Counted from the stretch's first letter, positions 36,692 to 44,986 are shown. The stretch: DNA of 64,000 bases from CADEED01 sp963839685 (GCA_963839685.1 CAWIVS010000012.1:620001-684000); one strand, 5' to 3'. A program made the numbers and translations. The notes: generated by a model not told the origin, from the sequence alone.

Positions 36692-37093
36692 TCAGAAGAA
36701 CTCGGAACGCAGCCGGCGGCCGAGCGAGGTGAACATCAATCCAAAGGCGAGCGCGAGTCCCGTCACCGGCCAGGCCATCATCACGACCACACGCTCGAAG
36801 AATCCTGGCGGAACCTGGGGCAGCGGCAGCGACACGCTCAGCTCGGACCCCATCAGTACCTGCGCACCGAAGTAACCCATCAGCGCGATTGCCACGATGG
36901 CGCCGACAACATTGCTCACGAAAAGCCAGCGCGCGGCACCGGTGCGCGACGCGCGCGCGACCGGCGCGACGGCGCTGGCGCCGTCGATGCGCGACCAGAC
37001 CGCGGCGTCGAAGCGCCGATCGAGTCGCGGCGCGCGAATCTGATTCTTCAGCGAGCGATCCAGCCGGGCTTCGATTTCAGTCTTGCGATTCAT
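36692..37093 (-). CDS. Small two-helix membrane protein, probable anti-sigma factor
   Basis: A 133-residue protein with a charged N-terminal cytoplasmic region of about 55 residues (TEIEARLDRSLKNQIRAP), a first helix (WLFVSNVVGAIVAIALMGYF), a short external loop rich in Pro, and a second helix (VVVMMAWPVTGLALAFGLMF). No zinc-binding HxxxCxxC motif is present, so it is not a ZAS-type anti-sigma. Its ATG overlaps the stop of the ECF sigma gene (ATGA), the usual pairing of sigma and anti-sigma, which is the main reason for the call. Confidence 0.6.
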   Translation of the reverse strand: MNRKTEIEARLDRSLKNQIRAPRLDRRFDAAVWSRIDGASAVAPVARASRTGAARWLFVSNVVGAIVAIALMGYFGAQVLMGSELSVSLPLPQVPPGFFERVVVMMAWPVTGLALAFGLMFTSLGRRLRSEFF

Positions 37094-37719
37094 AGTTCGG
37101 TCTCCGGCACCTCGCCCGCGAGGGCGGCCAGGCGCTTGCGGCCCCGGTGTAACAGCGCCTTGACTGTACCCGTGGGCATGGAAAGAAGCTCACCGACTTC
37201 TTCACAACTGCGATCTTCCAGATAAAAAAGGACTACAACGCGACGATAGGGTTCCGGCAACTGCTCCAGCAGTTTCGCGACGTCATATTCCGCCGACGCC
37301 TGCCCCGCGCTCTCGACCCCGGCCTGCGCGGTGCCGAATACCATTGGATCCCCATCGTCATCCGCGACCTCGGCGAAGTCTTCCAGGGGGACTACACGCC
37401 GCTCACGCGCGACCGCCGTCAGGCAGGTATTGCGCGCGATGGTGTAGAGCCAGGTCGAGATCGCGGCACGGCCGTCGAACTTGGGCAGCGCCTGCCAGAC
37501 TTTCACGAAAATGGTCTGCGACAGGTCCTCGGCCAGCGCCGAGTCCCGCACGATGGAGAACGCCAGGTTCATCACCTTCTGGCGATAGCGCTGCATCAGA
37601 CCCTCGAGCACGGCATGCCGGTCGCCCGCTTTGAGCGCCGCCAACAGGTCAGCGTCCCGCTCCATGGCGGCAGAGGCCTTGGCGTTAGAGGAATCTGGAG
37701 CTTCAGCGCCCAGGTTCAT
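37090..37719 (-). CDS. ECF-type RNA polymerase sigma factor
   Basis: A 209-residue sigma-70 family factor with only regions 2 and 4. Region 2: LMQRYRQKVMNLAFSIVRDSALAEDLSQTIFVKVWQALPKFDG and STWLYTIARNTCLT. Region 4: LLEQLPEPYRRVVVLFYLEDRSCEEVGELLSMPTGTVKALLHRGRKRLA. It directs transcription of a stress regulon that cannot be identified here. The start at 37719 is where sigma-type sequence begins; the longer open frame is unlikely. Downstream overlap with a membrane protein suggests membrane-anchored inhibition. Confidence 0.88.
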   Translation of the reverse strand: MNLGAEAPDSSNAKASAAMERDADLLAALKAGDRHAVLEGLMQRYRQKVMNLAFSIVRDSALAEDLSQTIFVKVWQALPKFDGRAAISTWLYTIARNTCLTAVARERRVVPLEDFAEVADDDGDPMVFGTAQAGVESAGQASAEYDVAKLLEQLPEPYRRVVVLFYLEDRSCEEVGELLSMPTGTVKALLHRGRKRLAALAGEVPETEL

Positions 37720-37740
37720 TTTTATGGCAGCCTGCACGTG

Positions 37741-37825
37741 CTTGATACTGGTGACGCGTATAGCGGGTTGCAGGGGCAGCCCGCAACCACGGATGCAACC
37801 GGATTGCCCGCTGGCAGGTATCAAG
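37741..37825. promoter_or_regulatory. Divergent sigma/DUF6249 control region with 8-bp inverted repeat
   Basis: CTTGATAC (37741-37748) and GTATCAAG (37818-37825) are exact reverse complements in the 139-bp gap between the divergent sigma and DUF6249 genes. Each arm lies 22-33 bp upstream of one start codon. They could be paired operator halves, or -35-like elements read outward in both directions by the same sigma factor. Confidence 0.35.
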
Positions 37826-37858
37826 GGCGTTCGCAAAGCTCATTCGGAGAATATTGAT

Positions 37859-38263
37859 ATGGATCCTGCAGTTATTGGCGTCTTCATCCCCATCGTGGCC
37901 ATCGTCATGGGCATCGGCATCGGCATGGTGGCCATCTGGTCCGAACACAGGCGCAAGGCGCAGCTGCTCGAGCAGAATCACCGCGAGCGTATGCACGCCA
38001 TTGAAAAAGGGCTCGAGCTGCCGCCTCTTCCGGCGGGCCTGATCGGGGTCAGCAATGGTCCGGCGACCGCGTCGGCGGTCAAGTCGCTGCGCAGCGGAAT
38101 CATGCTCACCCTGATCGGCATTATTCTGTTCTTCGCCATCGACATGGTTGGCGCCGACGAAGCCTCACTTTTCGGCCTGATCCCGGCTGCCATCGGCGTC
38201 GCAAATCTCGTGTACGCCGCCATTCTGTGGAACAAGGAAAAAGGGCCGACTGACAAGTCGTGA
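37859..38263 (+). CDS. DUF6249-like two-helix membrane protein
   Basis: A 134-residue protein: an N-terminal helix (VIGVFIPIVAIVMGIGIGMVAIW), a basic, probably cytoplasmic stretch (SEHRRKAQLLEQNHRERMHAIEKGLELPP), then two close hydrophobic segments (GIMLTLIGIILFFAIDMV and LFGLIPAAIGVANLVYAAIL). The ERMHAIEKGLELPP motif is typical of the DUF6249 family, whose function is unknown. GGAGA precedes the ATG by 8 nt. It is divergent from the ECF sigma gene and may belong to its regulon. Confidence 0.75.
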   Translation: MDPAVIGVFIPIVAIVMGIGIGMVAIWSEHRRKAQLLEQNHRERMHAIEKGLELPPLPAGLIGVSNGPATASAVKSLRSGIMLTLIGIILFFAIDMVGADEASLFGLIPAAIGVANLVYAAILWNKEKGPTDKS

Positions 38264-38338
38264 GCTCAGCGCAATGCTCGCGGCGACAGCCGTCGCCGCG
38301 ATGCCCACCGTCAAGTAGGTTCAACCCTGATCGACTGA

Positions 38339-38935
38339 TCAGTCCAGGTCGGAGATCAGTGCGGCGCGCACGTTTGACGGTAGCGGCGCCAGCGCGTGCT
38401 GGTAGTCAGGATGATCGACACCGGCATCGAGCGCGCCACCACTCTTGAGCGAGGCGGCCATCGCCTCGCTGAGCTCAAAGCGCAGGAAATGCACGGCCGA
38501 GGTCTTGGTTTCGTTTTCGCGTTCGAGGTCTTCATCGGCGATGGCATAGAGCCGTTCGCATCCGGCAACCTGCACCCAGCAGCGATCCTCGATGCCACGC
38601 AAGCGCCCGAGCTGCACGCGCCGCGCTTCAGGATCGGCAAACTCGATCAGCAAGGTCACCTTCCAGTTGCGCCCGTCGGGGATCAGCGGGTTGTAGGCTT
38701 CCAGCTCCTCGGCAATCCCCTCGGCTTCGAAAATGCGCTCGGTGCGCAGCATCTCCTGGACCTGGTACTGAACCGTGAGCCGGTCCTCGAACAACCACAT
38801 CGTGTGGGGTCCCACCGCGATCTGGCGGTTCTTTTTGTGAGCCATCACGCGCGCCCGAAACTCGGGGCGCTCGCGCGAGTATCGCTCCAGGGACAACAGG
38901 TCCGACTCGTGTAATTTCTGCATTGCCGCGCTCAT
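38339..38935 (-). CDS. DUF3501 protein of the rubrerythrin operon
   Basis: A 198-residue cytoplasmic protein of the DUF3501 family (KKNRQIAVGPHTMWLFEDRLTVQYQVQEMLRTERI, YNPLIPDGRNWKVTLLIEF, LRGIEDRCWVQV). Its function is not established. It is the third gene of a rubrerythrin-CCG protein-DUF3501 operon, and its ATG overlaps the previous stop (ATGA). This recurring trio suggests a part in peroxide or metal stress. Confidence 0.88.
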   Translation of the reverse strand: MSAAMQKLHESDLLSLERYSRERPEFRARVMAHKKNRQIAVGPHTMWLFEDRLTVQYQVQEMLRTERIFEAEGIAEELEAYNPLIPDGRNWKVTLLIEFADPEARRVQLGRLRGIEDRCWVQVAGCERLYAIADEDLERENETKTSAVHFLRFELSEAMAASLKSGGALDAGVDHPDYQHALAPLPSNVRAALISDLD

Positions 38936-40293
38936 ATTCCATAGGCCTTGCGCACCAACGACATCGGGTGCTCGGGTTCACGGGGCGCCCCACCTTCAGC
39001 GGCGGACAGTCCACTTTCGATCTGATGGCCCGCCATCGGGCAATCGCTTGAATAGTGGTCGGCCTTTGCCTGCTCCACCCGGTTGACGACCGGTTTGCCG
39101 ATTTTCACTGACGCCGCGCGGTACTCCTTCTTCACCGCGTAGGTGCCGTTGTGCCCCGAACAGCGCTCGATCACGTCGACCGTGGTATCGGGCACCAGCT
39201 TGAGCACGTCGCGCGTCTTCAGGCCGATGTTCTGCACGCGCAGATGACAGGGCACGTGGTAACTCACCTTGCCGAGCTTCTCCGTGAAATCGGTGCGCAG
39301 CAGTCCGGCCGCATGGCGCAGCATCAGGTACTCGAACGGATCAAAGATGTGTTCCTTCACGACCTGCACGTCCGCGTCTTCCGGAAACATCAACGGCAGC
39401 TCCTGCTTGAACATGAGGACACACGACGGAATCGGCGCGACGATGTCGTAGCCCTCATCGATGAGCTTCTTGAGCTGCGGGACGTTGAAGTTCTTGTACT
39501 TCTCCACCGTCTCGAGATCACCGAGCTCGAGCTTGGGCATACCGCAGCACTTTTCTCTGCCTACCACCTTCACCGCGATGCCGTTGTGCTGGAAAACCGC
39601 GGTCAGGTCCTCCGGCATGTGCGGCTCGTTGCGATCGCCGTAACAGGTGACGAACAGCGCCACCTTGCCGCGGGTCTCGTCGGTCGCCCTGATACTGGCG
39701 ACATCGGCGGTCCGCTTGCGCGCGCGCCGGCTGCCGGTGTTCGAGTGAAATTTCGGAATCGGTGCCGTGGCGTCGACACCGAGCGTGGCCTCGAGCAATT
39801 TGCGCCCCGCCCGGGTGCCGTTCACCGCGTTGACGACCTCGGCCACCACCGGAATCCCCGCGATGCGCCCGAGTCCGCGCGTGTTGGAAAGCAGTTTGTC
39901 GCGAAAGCTGTGTTTACCCTTCCGGTGCTGCACATGTTTGGCCCGCAACATCAGGTGCGGAAAGTCGATGTTCCACGGATGCGGCGGCACGTAGGGACAC
40001 TTGGTCATGAAACACATGTCACACAGGTAACAGTGATCGACCACGTCCCAATAGACCTTCTTGTCGACGCCATCGAGCTCCAGTGTTTCACTCGCGTCGA
40101 TCGCGTCAAAAAGTGTCGGGAATGAATTGCACAGGGAGAAGCAACGGCGACAGCCGTGGCAGATGTCGAAGACGCGCGCGAGCTCTTTTTCGAGCGCGGC
40201 GTCGTCAGTAAACGCGGGTGAGCGCCAGTCCAGCGGATGACGCGAGGGCGCCTGCAGGCTGCCCTCGCGTGGGCCGGTATCGGATGCGTTCAC
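38932..40293 (-). CDS. Fe-S oxidoreductase with two [4Fe-4S] motifs and CCG domains (HdrD/GlpC-like)
   Basis: A 453-residue protein. An N-terminal ferredoxin-like part has two cysteine clusters, CHGCRRCFSLC near 46-56 and CYLCDMCFMTKCPYVPPHPWNIDFP near 91-115, each ending as in bis-[4Fe-4S] domains. The C-terminal part has CCG-type cysteine-rich domains: REKCCGMPKLELGD, and a second cluster around YHVPCHLRVQNIG with ERCSGHNGTY. Relatives include the GlpC and heterodisulfide-reductase D subunits, which pass electrons to membrane quinones or thiols. The electron donor and acceptor here are unknown; operon context suggests it reduces or is served by rubrerythrin. Confidence 0.85.
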   Translation of the reverse strand: MNASDTGPREGSLQAPSRHPLDWRSPAFTDDAALEKELARVFDICHGCRRCFSLCNSFPTLFDAIDASETLELDGVDKKVYWDVVDHCYLCDMCFMTKCPYVPPHPWNIDFPHLMLRAKHVQHRKGKHSFRDKLLSNTRGLGRIAGIPVVAEVVNAVNGTRAGRKLLEATLGVDATAPIPKFHSNTGSRRARKRTADVASIRATDETRGKVALFVTCYGDRNEPHMPEDLTAVFQHNGIAVKVVGREKCCGMPKLELGDLETVEKYKNFNVPQLKKLIDEGYDIVAPIPSCVLMFKQELPLMFPEDADVQVVKEHIFDPFEYLMLRHAAGLLRTDFTEKLGKVSYHVPCHLRVQNIGLKTRDVLKLVPDTTVDVIERCSGHNGTYAVKKEYRAASVKIGKPVVNRVEQAKADHYSSDCPMAGHQIESGLSAAEGGAPREPEHPMSLVRKAYGI

Positions 40294-40315
40294 TATGTTT
40301 GATCAACCTGGGTGA

Positions 40316-40729
40316 TCAGATCGTGTCGAGGGCCTTCTGAAAGCGGTTCGCGTGGGAACGCTCCGCCTTGGCCAGCGTCTCGAACCAGTCCGCGATCTCG
40401 GAGAATCCTTCTTCGCGCGCCTGCTTCGCCATGCCCGGGTACATGTCGCTGTATTCGTGGGTCTCGCCGGCGATGGCCGACTTGAGGTTCGACTTTGTTT
40501 CACCGATGGGCAGGCCCGTTGCCGGATCACCCACGGCTTCCAGGTACTCGAGATGCCCGTGCGCATGGCCCGTTTCGCCTTCGGCGGTTGAACGGAACAC
40601 GGACGACACATCGTTATAGCCCTCGACGTCGGCCTTCTGTGCGAAGTAGAGGTAACGACGGTTCGCCTGCGACTCACCAGCGAACGCGTCTTTCAAATTC
40701 TTCTCGGTCTTGCTGCCTTTGAGGTTCAC
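40316..40729 (-). CDS. Rubrerythrin-family diiron protein
   Basis: A 137-residue ferritin-like protein. Rubrerythrins reduce hydrogen peroxide at a diiron site. Ligand-bearing helices are visible: DAFAGESQANRRYLYFAQKAD (ExxxR/Y), STAEGETGHAHGHLEYL (ExxH), AIAGETHEYSDMYPGMAK and TLAKAERSHANRFQKAL. The C-terminal rubredoxin domain is absent, so it is the short sulerythrin-like form. The GTG at 40729 is chosen, with GAGGAG 8 nt upstream. First gene of the trio with the Fe-S protein and DUF3501. Two Fur/PerR-like boxes lie in its promoter. Confidence 0.88.
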   Translation of the reverse strand: MNLKGSKTEKNLKDAFAGESQANRRYLYFAQKADVEGYNDVSSVFRSTAEGETGHAHGHLEYLEAVGDPATGLPIGETKSNLKSAIAGETHEYSDMYPGMAKQAREEGFSEIADWFETLAKAERSHANRFQKALDTI

Positions 40730-40757
40730 GGCTCCTACTCCTCTTTTCAATATCGAA

Positions 40758-40788
40758 TGATAATGGCTCTCATTTAGACTTGTTCTAA
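40758..40788 (-). promoter_or_regulatory. Two tandem Fur/PerR-like boxes upstream of rubrerythrin
   Basis: Two 7-1-7 inverted repeats lie side by side: TGATAAT-G-GCTCTCA at 40758-40772 (5 of 7 positions symmetric) and TTAGACT-T-GTTCTAA at 40774-40788 (5 of 7). The first resembles a Fur box and the second a PerR box. They are 30-60 bp upstream of the rubrerythrin start, in the AT-rich gap shared with the divergent xseB. Iron- or peroxide-dependent control is the likely meaning; which regulator binds is not known. Confidence 0.45.
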
Positions 40789-40874
40789 GAATGGCGGGCA
40801 CTCTACGGCCGGGTGCTCTCGGGCGTCAATCGGAGGCATCTATCGTTTGACCCTGCCGCGCTGCGACGTTTAAC

Positions 40875-41162
40875 GTGCCGCGCGTGAAATCCAGAACGAA
40901 ACTCCCCGATTTCGAGCAATCGCTGACTGAACTCGAAGCGCTGGTGGCAAAGCTCGAACAGGGCGACGTGCCCCTCGAGGAAGCGCTCAAGACGTTCGAG
41001 CGCGGCGTGGCACTCACGCGTCAATGTCAGGCGGCGTTGCGCACGGCACAACAGAAGGTCGAGGTGCTGCTGGCGCGCAACGGCGAGGAAACCATCGAGG
41101 CTCTTTCCGAAGACGAAGCCGAGGACGAAGCCGAGGACGAAGATGACGTCGACGAGCGCTGA
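40875..41162 (+). CDS. xseB: Exodeoxyribonuclease VII small subunit
   Basis: A 95-residue helical subunit of exonuclease VII, which degrades single-stranded DNA with XseA. LPDFEQSLTELEALVAKLEQGDVPLEEALKTFERGVAL is the family core. A long acidic tail of EDEAED-type repeats follows. The start is a GTG at 40875; a second GTG at 40884 is possible. It overlaps ispA by 20 bp, the classic xseB-ispA-dxs arrangement. XseA is not in the window. Confidence 0.94.
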   Translation: MPRVKSRTKLPDFEQSLTELEALVAKLEQGDVPLEEALKTFERGVALTRQCQAALRTAQQKVEVLLARNGEETIEALSEDEAEDEAEDEDDVDER

Positions 41163-42072
41163 AGTTCAGCACTCCAGCCCGCCGGATTTCCTGTCGCGCA
41201 AAGTCCCGCAATACCAGCAGCGCGTCGAATCGGTACTGGCACGCGCACTCGAAATCGATGGCGGTGCCACCGAGCGACTGCTCGAAGCCATGCGTTACAG
41301 CACGCTCGCGGGCGGTAAACGCGTCCGGCCGGTGCTGGTCTATGCGACGGGTGAGGCACTCGGCGCGCCGCTCGAGCGACTCGATTCCGCCGCCGCCGCG
41401 GTCGAACTCATTCATGTCTATAGCCTGGTGCACGACGACCTGCCGGCCATGGATAACGATGACCTGCGACGCGGACGCCCCACCTGTCATCGCGCCTTCG
41501 ATGAAGCCACCGCCATCCTCACCGGCGATGCACTGCAGGCACGCGCCTTCGAAGTGCTGGCGCAGGCCCCCGCGACGATTTCCACCACCGCGCGTCTCGA
41601 GATGCTGCGAGCACTGGCCGATGCCATCGGCACGCGCGGCATGGCCGGCGGTCAGGCGATCGACCTCGCGGCCGTCAAACAGGAGTTGAACGAGCGCGCA
41701 CTCGAACGCATGCACCGGCAGAAGACCGGCGCGCTCATCCAGGCGAGTGTGCTGCTCGGCGCAATTTCTGCCGGATTGACCGACTTGCCGGAGCGTGCGG
41801 CGCTCGCCGAGTTCGGTGCCGAGATCGGTCTCGCATTCCAGATCCAGGACGACATTCTCGACGTAGAGGGAAGTACCAATACGCTCGGCAAGCGCGCAGG
41901 CGCCGACGCGGAACGCGTGAAGCCCACCTACCCTTCGGTGCTCGGCCTGGAAGCGGCACGCGCTCAGGCGCTCGCACGGCGCGACGGCGCCATCGCGGCA
42001 CTTGCACCCTGGGGAGCGCGTTACGCAAACCTGCGCGAGTTCGCACATTTCCTCGTGGCGCGCGCGAGCTGA
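41143..42072 (+). CDS. ispA: Farnesyl diphosphate synthase
   Basis: A 309-residue trans-prenyltransferase that joins IPP with DMAPP and GPP to form farnesyl diphosphate for quinones and undecaprenyl carriers. The first aspartate-rich motif is HDDLPAMDNDD and the second is QIQDDILD; GGKRVRP near residue 60 is also conserved. It follows xseB with overlap and precedes dxs, so isoprenoid supply genes are grouped. Confidence 0.96.
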   Translation: MTSTSAEVQHSSPPDFLSRKVPQYQQRVESVLARALEIDGGATERLLEAMRYSTLAGGKRVRPVLVYATGEALGAPLERLDSAAAAVELIHVYSLVHDDLPAMDNDDLRRGRPTCHRAFDEATAILTGDALQARAFEVLAQAPATISTTARLEMLRALADAIGTRGMAGGQAIDLAAVKQELNERALERMHRQKTGALIQASVLLGAISAGLTDLPERAALAEFGAEIGLAFQIQDDILDVEGSTNTLGKRAGADAERVKPTYPSVLGLEAARAQALARRDGAIAALAPWGARYANLREFAHFLVARAS

Positions 42073-42120
42073 GCCGATTGCATCAAACGAATACGTGCGG
42101 CGTGTAAACTCCTGATCGCA

Positions 42121-44022
42121 ATGTCCACTGGCATGGAAGACTTTCCGCTGCTGCGATCGGTGAATCTGCCCGCCGACCTGCGCGCCCAACCTGAAACCCG
42201 CCTCGGCGAGCTTTGCGCGGAGCTGCGCGAATACCTCATCCGCAGCGTCGCGACACGCGGCGGGCACTTTGCCGCGGGACTCGGCACCGTCGAACTGACC
42301 GTGGCGCTGCATTACGTCTTCAATACGCCGGACGATCGCCTGGTGTGGGATGTCGGGCACCAGGCCTATCCGCACAAGGTGCTGACCGGCCGGCGTGACC
42401 GCCTCGACACGATCAAGCAGAGCGGTGGACTCGCACCTTTTCCGTCGCGCGAGGAAAGCCCCTACGACACCTTCGGCGTCGGCCACTCCAGCACTTCGAT
42501 CAGTGCCGCGCTCGGCATGGCGGTCGCCGCCGAGCTCAATGGCGAGCCACGCAAGGTGGTCGCGATCATCGGTGACGGCGCGATCACCGCGGGCATGGCG
42601 TGGGAGGCGCTGCTCAATGCCGGCGCCCGCAAGACCAACCTGCTGGTGATTCTCAACGACAACGACATGTCGATCTCCGAGAACGTCGGCGCACTGTCAA
42701 ACTACTTCGCCAAGGTGCTGTCGGGCCGCATGTATTCGACCCTGCGTTCGGGCGGCAAGAAGATTCTCAAGCAGATGCCCACGATGTGGGAGCTGGCGCG
42801 ACGCTCGGAAGAAATGATGAAGGGCATGGTGTTGCCGGGGACCATCTTCGAGGAGCTGGGATTCAACTACATCGGCCCCATGGACGGCCACGACATCAAG
42901 GAGCTGGTGAAGACCCTGCGCAACATGCGCAATCTCACCGGCCCGCAGATGCTGCACGTGGTGACACGCAAGGGCAAGGGTTACGACCCGGCGGAAAAGG
43001 ACCCGATCAAGTGGCACGGCCCGGGTCCGTTCGACCCGAAGAGCGGCACGATCTTCAAGGAAAAAGCCTCGGGCCCGACCTACTCGCAGGTCTTCGGCCA
43101 GTGGCTGTGCGACATGGCGGCGCGCGACGAACGCATCGTCGGCATCACACCCGCGATGCGCGAAGGCTCCGGGCTGGTCGAGTACTCGAAGAAATATCCG
43201 CAGCGCTACTTCGACGTGGCCATCGCGGAGCAGCACGCCGTGACCTTTGCCGCGGGGCTTGCCTGCGAAGGGTTCAAGCCAGTCGTGGCGATCTACTCGA
43301 CTTTCCTGCAGCGCGCCTACGACCAGCTGATACACGACGTGGCGCTGCAGAACCTGCCGGTGGTGTTCGCACTGGATCGAGCCGGCCTGGTGGGCGGCGA
43401 TGGCGCCTCGCACCAGGGTTCGTATGACCACGCCTTCCTGCGCTGCATTCCCAATCTGACAGTGATGGCGCCAGCCGACGAGAATGAGTGCCGCCAGATG
43501 CTCTACACGGCGACCACGCTCAGCGGTCCCTCGGCGGTGCGTTATCCACGCGGCCAGGGTCCCGGGGTTGCGCCGGTCGCGGAGATGACCGCGCTGCCAG
43601 TGGGCAAGGCACAGACGCGGCGCATGGGAGCGAGCGGCCTGCTGATCCTCGCGTTCGGCGCGCTGGTGAAATCGGCCGAGATCATCGGCGAGCGTCTCGA
43701 CGCGACCGTGGTCAACATGCGCTTCGTCAAACCCCTCGATGAAGATCTGGTACTGCGCCTTGCCGCAACCCATCGCGCGCTGGTGACCATCGAGGAAAAC
43801 TCGGTGCAGGGCGGCGCGGGTTCCGCGGTGCTCGAGCTGCTGGCCAGCTGCGGGGTTGCACTGCCGACGCTCACGCTCGGCATTCCCGACAGGTTCGTCG
43901 AACACGGCTCGCGCGACGATTGCCTGGTGGCCGCGGAGCTCGATCTGGGCAGCCTGGAAGCCGCAGTCCGGCGTTTCCGGGAACACCTTCCGCTGTCGAA
44001 GGCTGTCGCGAGCGGGACATAA
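42121..44022 (+). CDS. dxs: 1-deoxy-D-xylulose-5-phosphate synthase
   Basis: A 633-residue thiamine-diphosphate enzyme, intact; it condenses pyruvate and glyceraldehyde 3-phosphate in the first step of the MEP isoprenoid pathway. The ThDP site is visible as GDGAITAGMAWEALLNAG and NDNDMSISENVG; the transketolase-like half has AIAEQHAVTFAAGLA and DRAGLVGGDGASHQGSYD. TAAACT at 42105-42110, 10 bp before the ATG, could serve as its own -10. Next gene downstream is folE2. Confidence 0.96.
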   Translation: MSTGMEDFPLLRSVNLPADLRAQPETRLGELCAELREYLIRSVATRGGHFAAGLGTVELTVALHYVFNTPDDRLVWDVGHQAYPHKVLTGRRDRLDTIKQSGGLAPFPSREESPYDTFGVGHSSTSISAALGMAVAAELNGEPRKVVAIIGDGAITAGMAWEALLNAGARKTNLLVILNDNDMSISENVGALSNYFAKVLSGRMYSTLRSGGKKILKQMPTMWELARRSEEMMKGMVLPGTIFEELGFNYIGPMDGHDIKELVKTLRNMRNLTGPQMLHVVTRKGKGYDPAEKDPIKWHGPGPFDPKSGTIFKEKASGPTYSQVFGQWLCDMAARDERIVGITPAMREGSGLVEYSKKYPQRYFDVAIAEQHAVTFAAGLACEGFKPVVAIYSTFLQRAYDQLIHDVALQNLPVVFALDRAGLVGGDGASHQGSYDHAFLRCIPNLTVMAPADENECRQMLYTATTLSGPSAVRYPRGQGPGVAPVAEMTALPVGKAQTRRMGASGLLILAFGALVKSAEIIGERLDATVVNMRFVKPLDEDLVLRLAATHRALVTIEENSVQGGAGSAVLELLASCGVALPTLTLGIPDRFVEHGSRDDCLVAAELDLGSLEAAVRRFREHLPLSKAVASGT

Positions 44023-44064
44023 AACCCGCCTTTCAGCGCTCCGGCGCCGCGATTTTCCGCCCGT

Positions 44065-44123
44065 AACCCCATTGAGGGGTTGATCGGAGCCCGAAAGCCC
44101 GCAAACTGTGCGGGCAATCAATC
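44065..44123 (+). promoter_or_regulatory. Structured leader of folE2 with overlapping stems
   Basis: Two strong hairpins lie in the 115-bp dxs-folE2 gap: AACCCC/GGGGTT (44065-44070 with 44076-44081, loop ATTGA) and GCCCGCA/TGCGGGC (44097-44103 with 44109-44115, loop AACTG). A third pairing, TTGAT (44080-44084) with ATCAA (44117-44121), would enclose the second hairpin and competes with the first for bases 44080-44081. Neither hairpin has a T-run. This could be a switch controlling folE2; it does not match a riboswitch I can name with confidence. Confidence 0.4.
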
Positions 44124-44137
44124 ATGCAGGTTAGTCA

Positions 44138-44962
44138 ATGAAAACTGCCGCCGCGCCCCAGGCCCGCATCGTCTCCGTCGAGGACGTACAGAGTCGCACC
44201 GACACCCGCCAGATCCCGATCAACCAGGTCGGCATCAAGGACATCAATCACCCGGTGCGCGTCAAGGACCGTTCCGAGGGCCATCAGCACACGGTCGCGA
44301 ACTTCAACATGTACGTGAACCTGCCGCACAATTTCAAGGGCACACACATGTCGCGTTTCGTCGAGATCCTGCATCGCGAGCGCGAGATTTCGGTGGAGTC
44401 CTTCGGCAGCCTGCTGGCGGAAATGACCGAACGCCTCGAGGCCGACACCGGCCGCATCGAAATGTCGTTCCCGTACTTCGTGATGAAGAAGGCGCCGGTG
44501 TCTGGCGTCGAAAGCTACCTGGACTACCGCGCCAGCCTCATCGGCAAAGTCGAGAAAGGCCAGACCGAAATGTGGGTGCGCGTGGTGGTTCCCGTCACCA
44601 GCCTGTGCCCCTGCTCGAAGAAGATCTCCGAGCGCGGTGCGCACAACCAGCGATCGCACGTCACGATCGAGGCCAAGCTGCGCGAGGACATGTGGATCGA
44701 GGAGCTCATCGAGATCGCCGAGAGCGAAGCATCCTGCGAGCTCTACGGCATCCTCAAGCGCCCCGACGAGAAATACGTCACCGAGCGCGCCTACGACAAT
44801 CCGAAATTCGTGGAAGACATGGTGCGCGACGTGGCGGTGCGGCTGAACAATGAGCCGCGCGTGGCGGCCTACGTGGTCGAGTCGGAGAACTTCGAGTCGA
44901 TCCACAATCACTCGGCTTACGCACTCATCCAGCGCGACAAGGACACGGACCCGCAAGGCTGA
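44138..44962 (+). CDS. folE2: GTP cyclohydrolase I type 2 (FolE2)
   Basis: A 274-residue type IB GTP cyclohydrolase that makes dihydroneopterin triphosphate for folate. Family features: QIPINQVGIKDINHPVRV near the N terminus, SFPYFVMKKAPVSG, the metal-site cysteine in VTSLCPCSKKISERGAHNQRS, and a C-terminal ESIHNHSAYA. FolE2 works with several metals and in many bacteria is induced under zinc limitation by Zur. No classical Zur box was recognised in the leader, which instead carries hairpins. No zinc-dependent FolE lies in the window. Confidence 0.95.
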   Translation: MKTAAAPQARIVSVEDVQSRTDTRQIPINQVGIKDINHPVRVKDRSEGHQHTVANFNMYVNLPHNFKGTHMSRFVEILHREREISVESFGSLLAEMTERLEADTGRIEMSFPYFVMKKAPVSGVESYLDYRASLIGKVEKGQTEMWVRVVVPVTSLCPCSKKISERGAHNQRSHVTIEAKLREDMWIEELIEIAESEASCELYGILKRPDEKYVTERAYDNPKFVEDMVRDVAVRLNNEPRVAAYVVESENFESIHNHSAYALIQRDKDTDPQG

Positions 44963-44986
44963 GCCTGCGATTTTCGGTTGCAGGAC

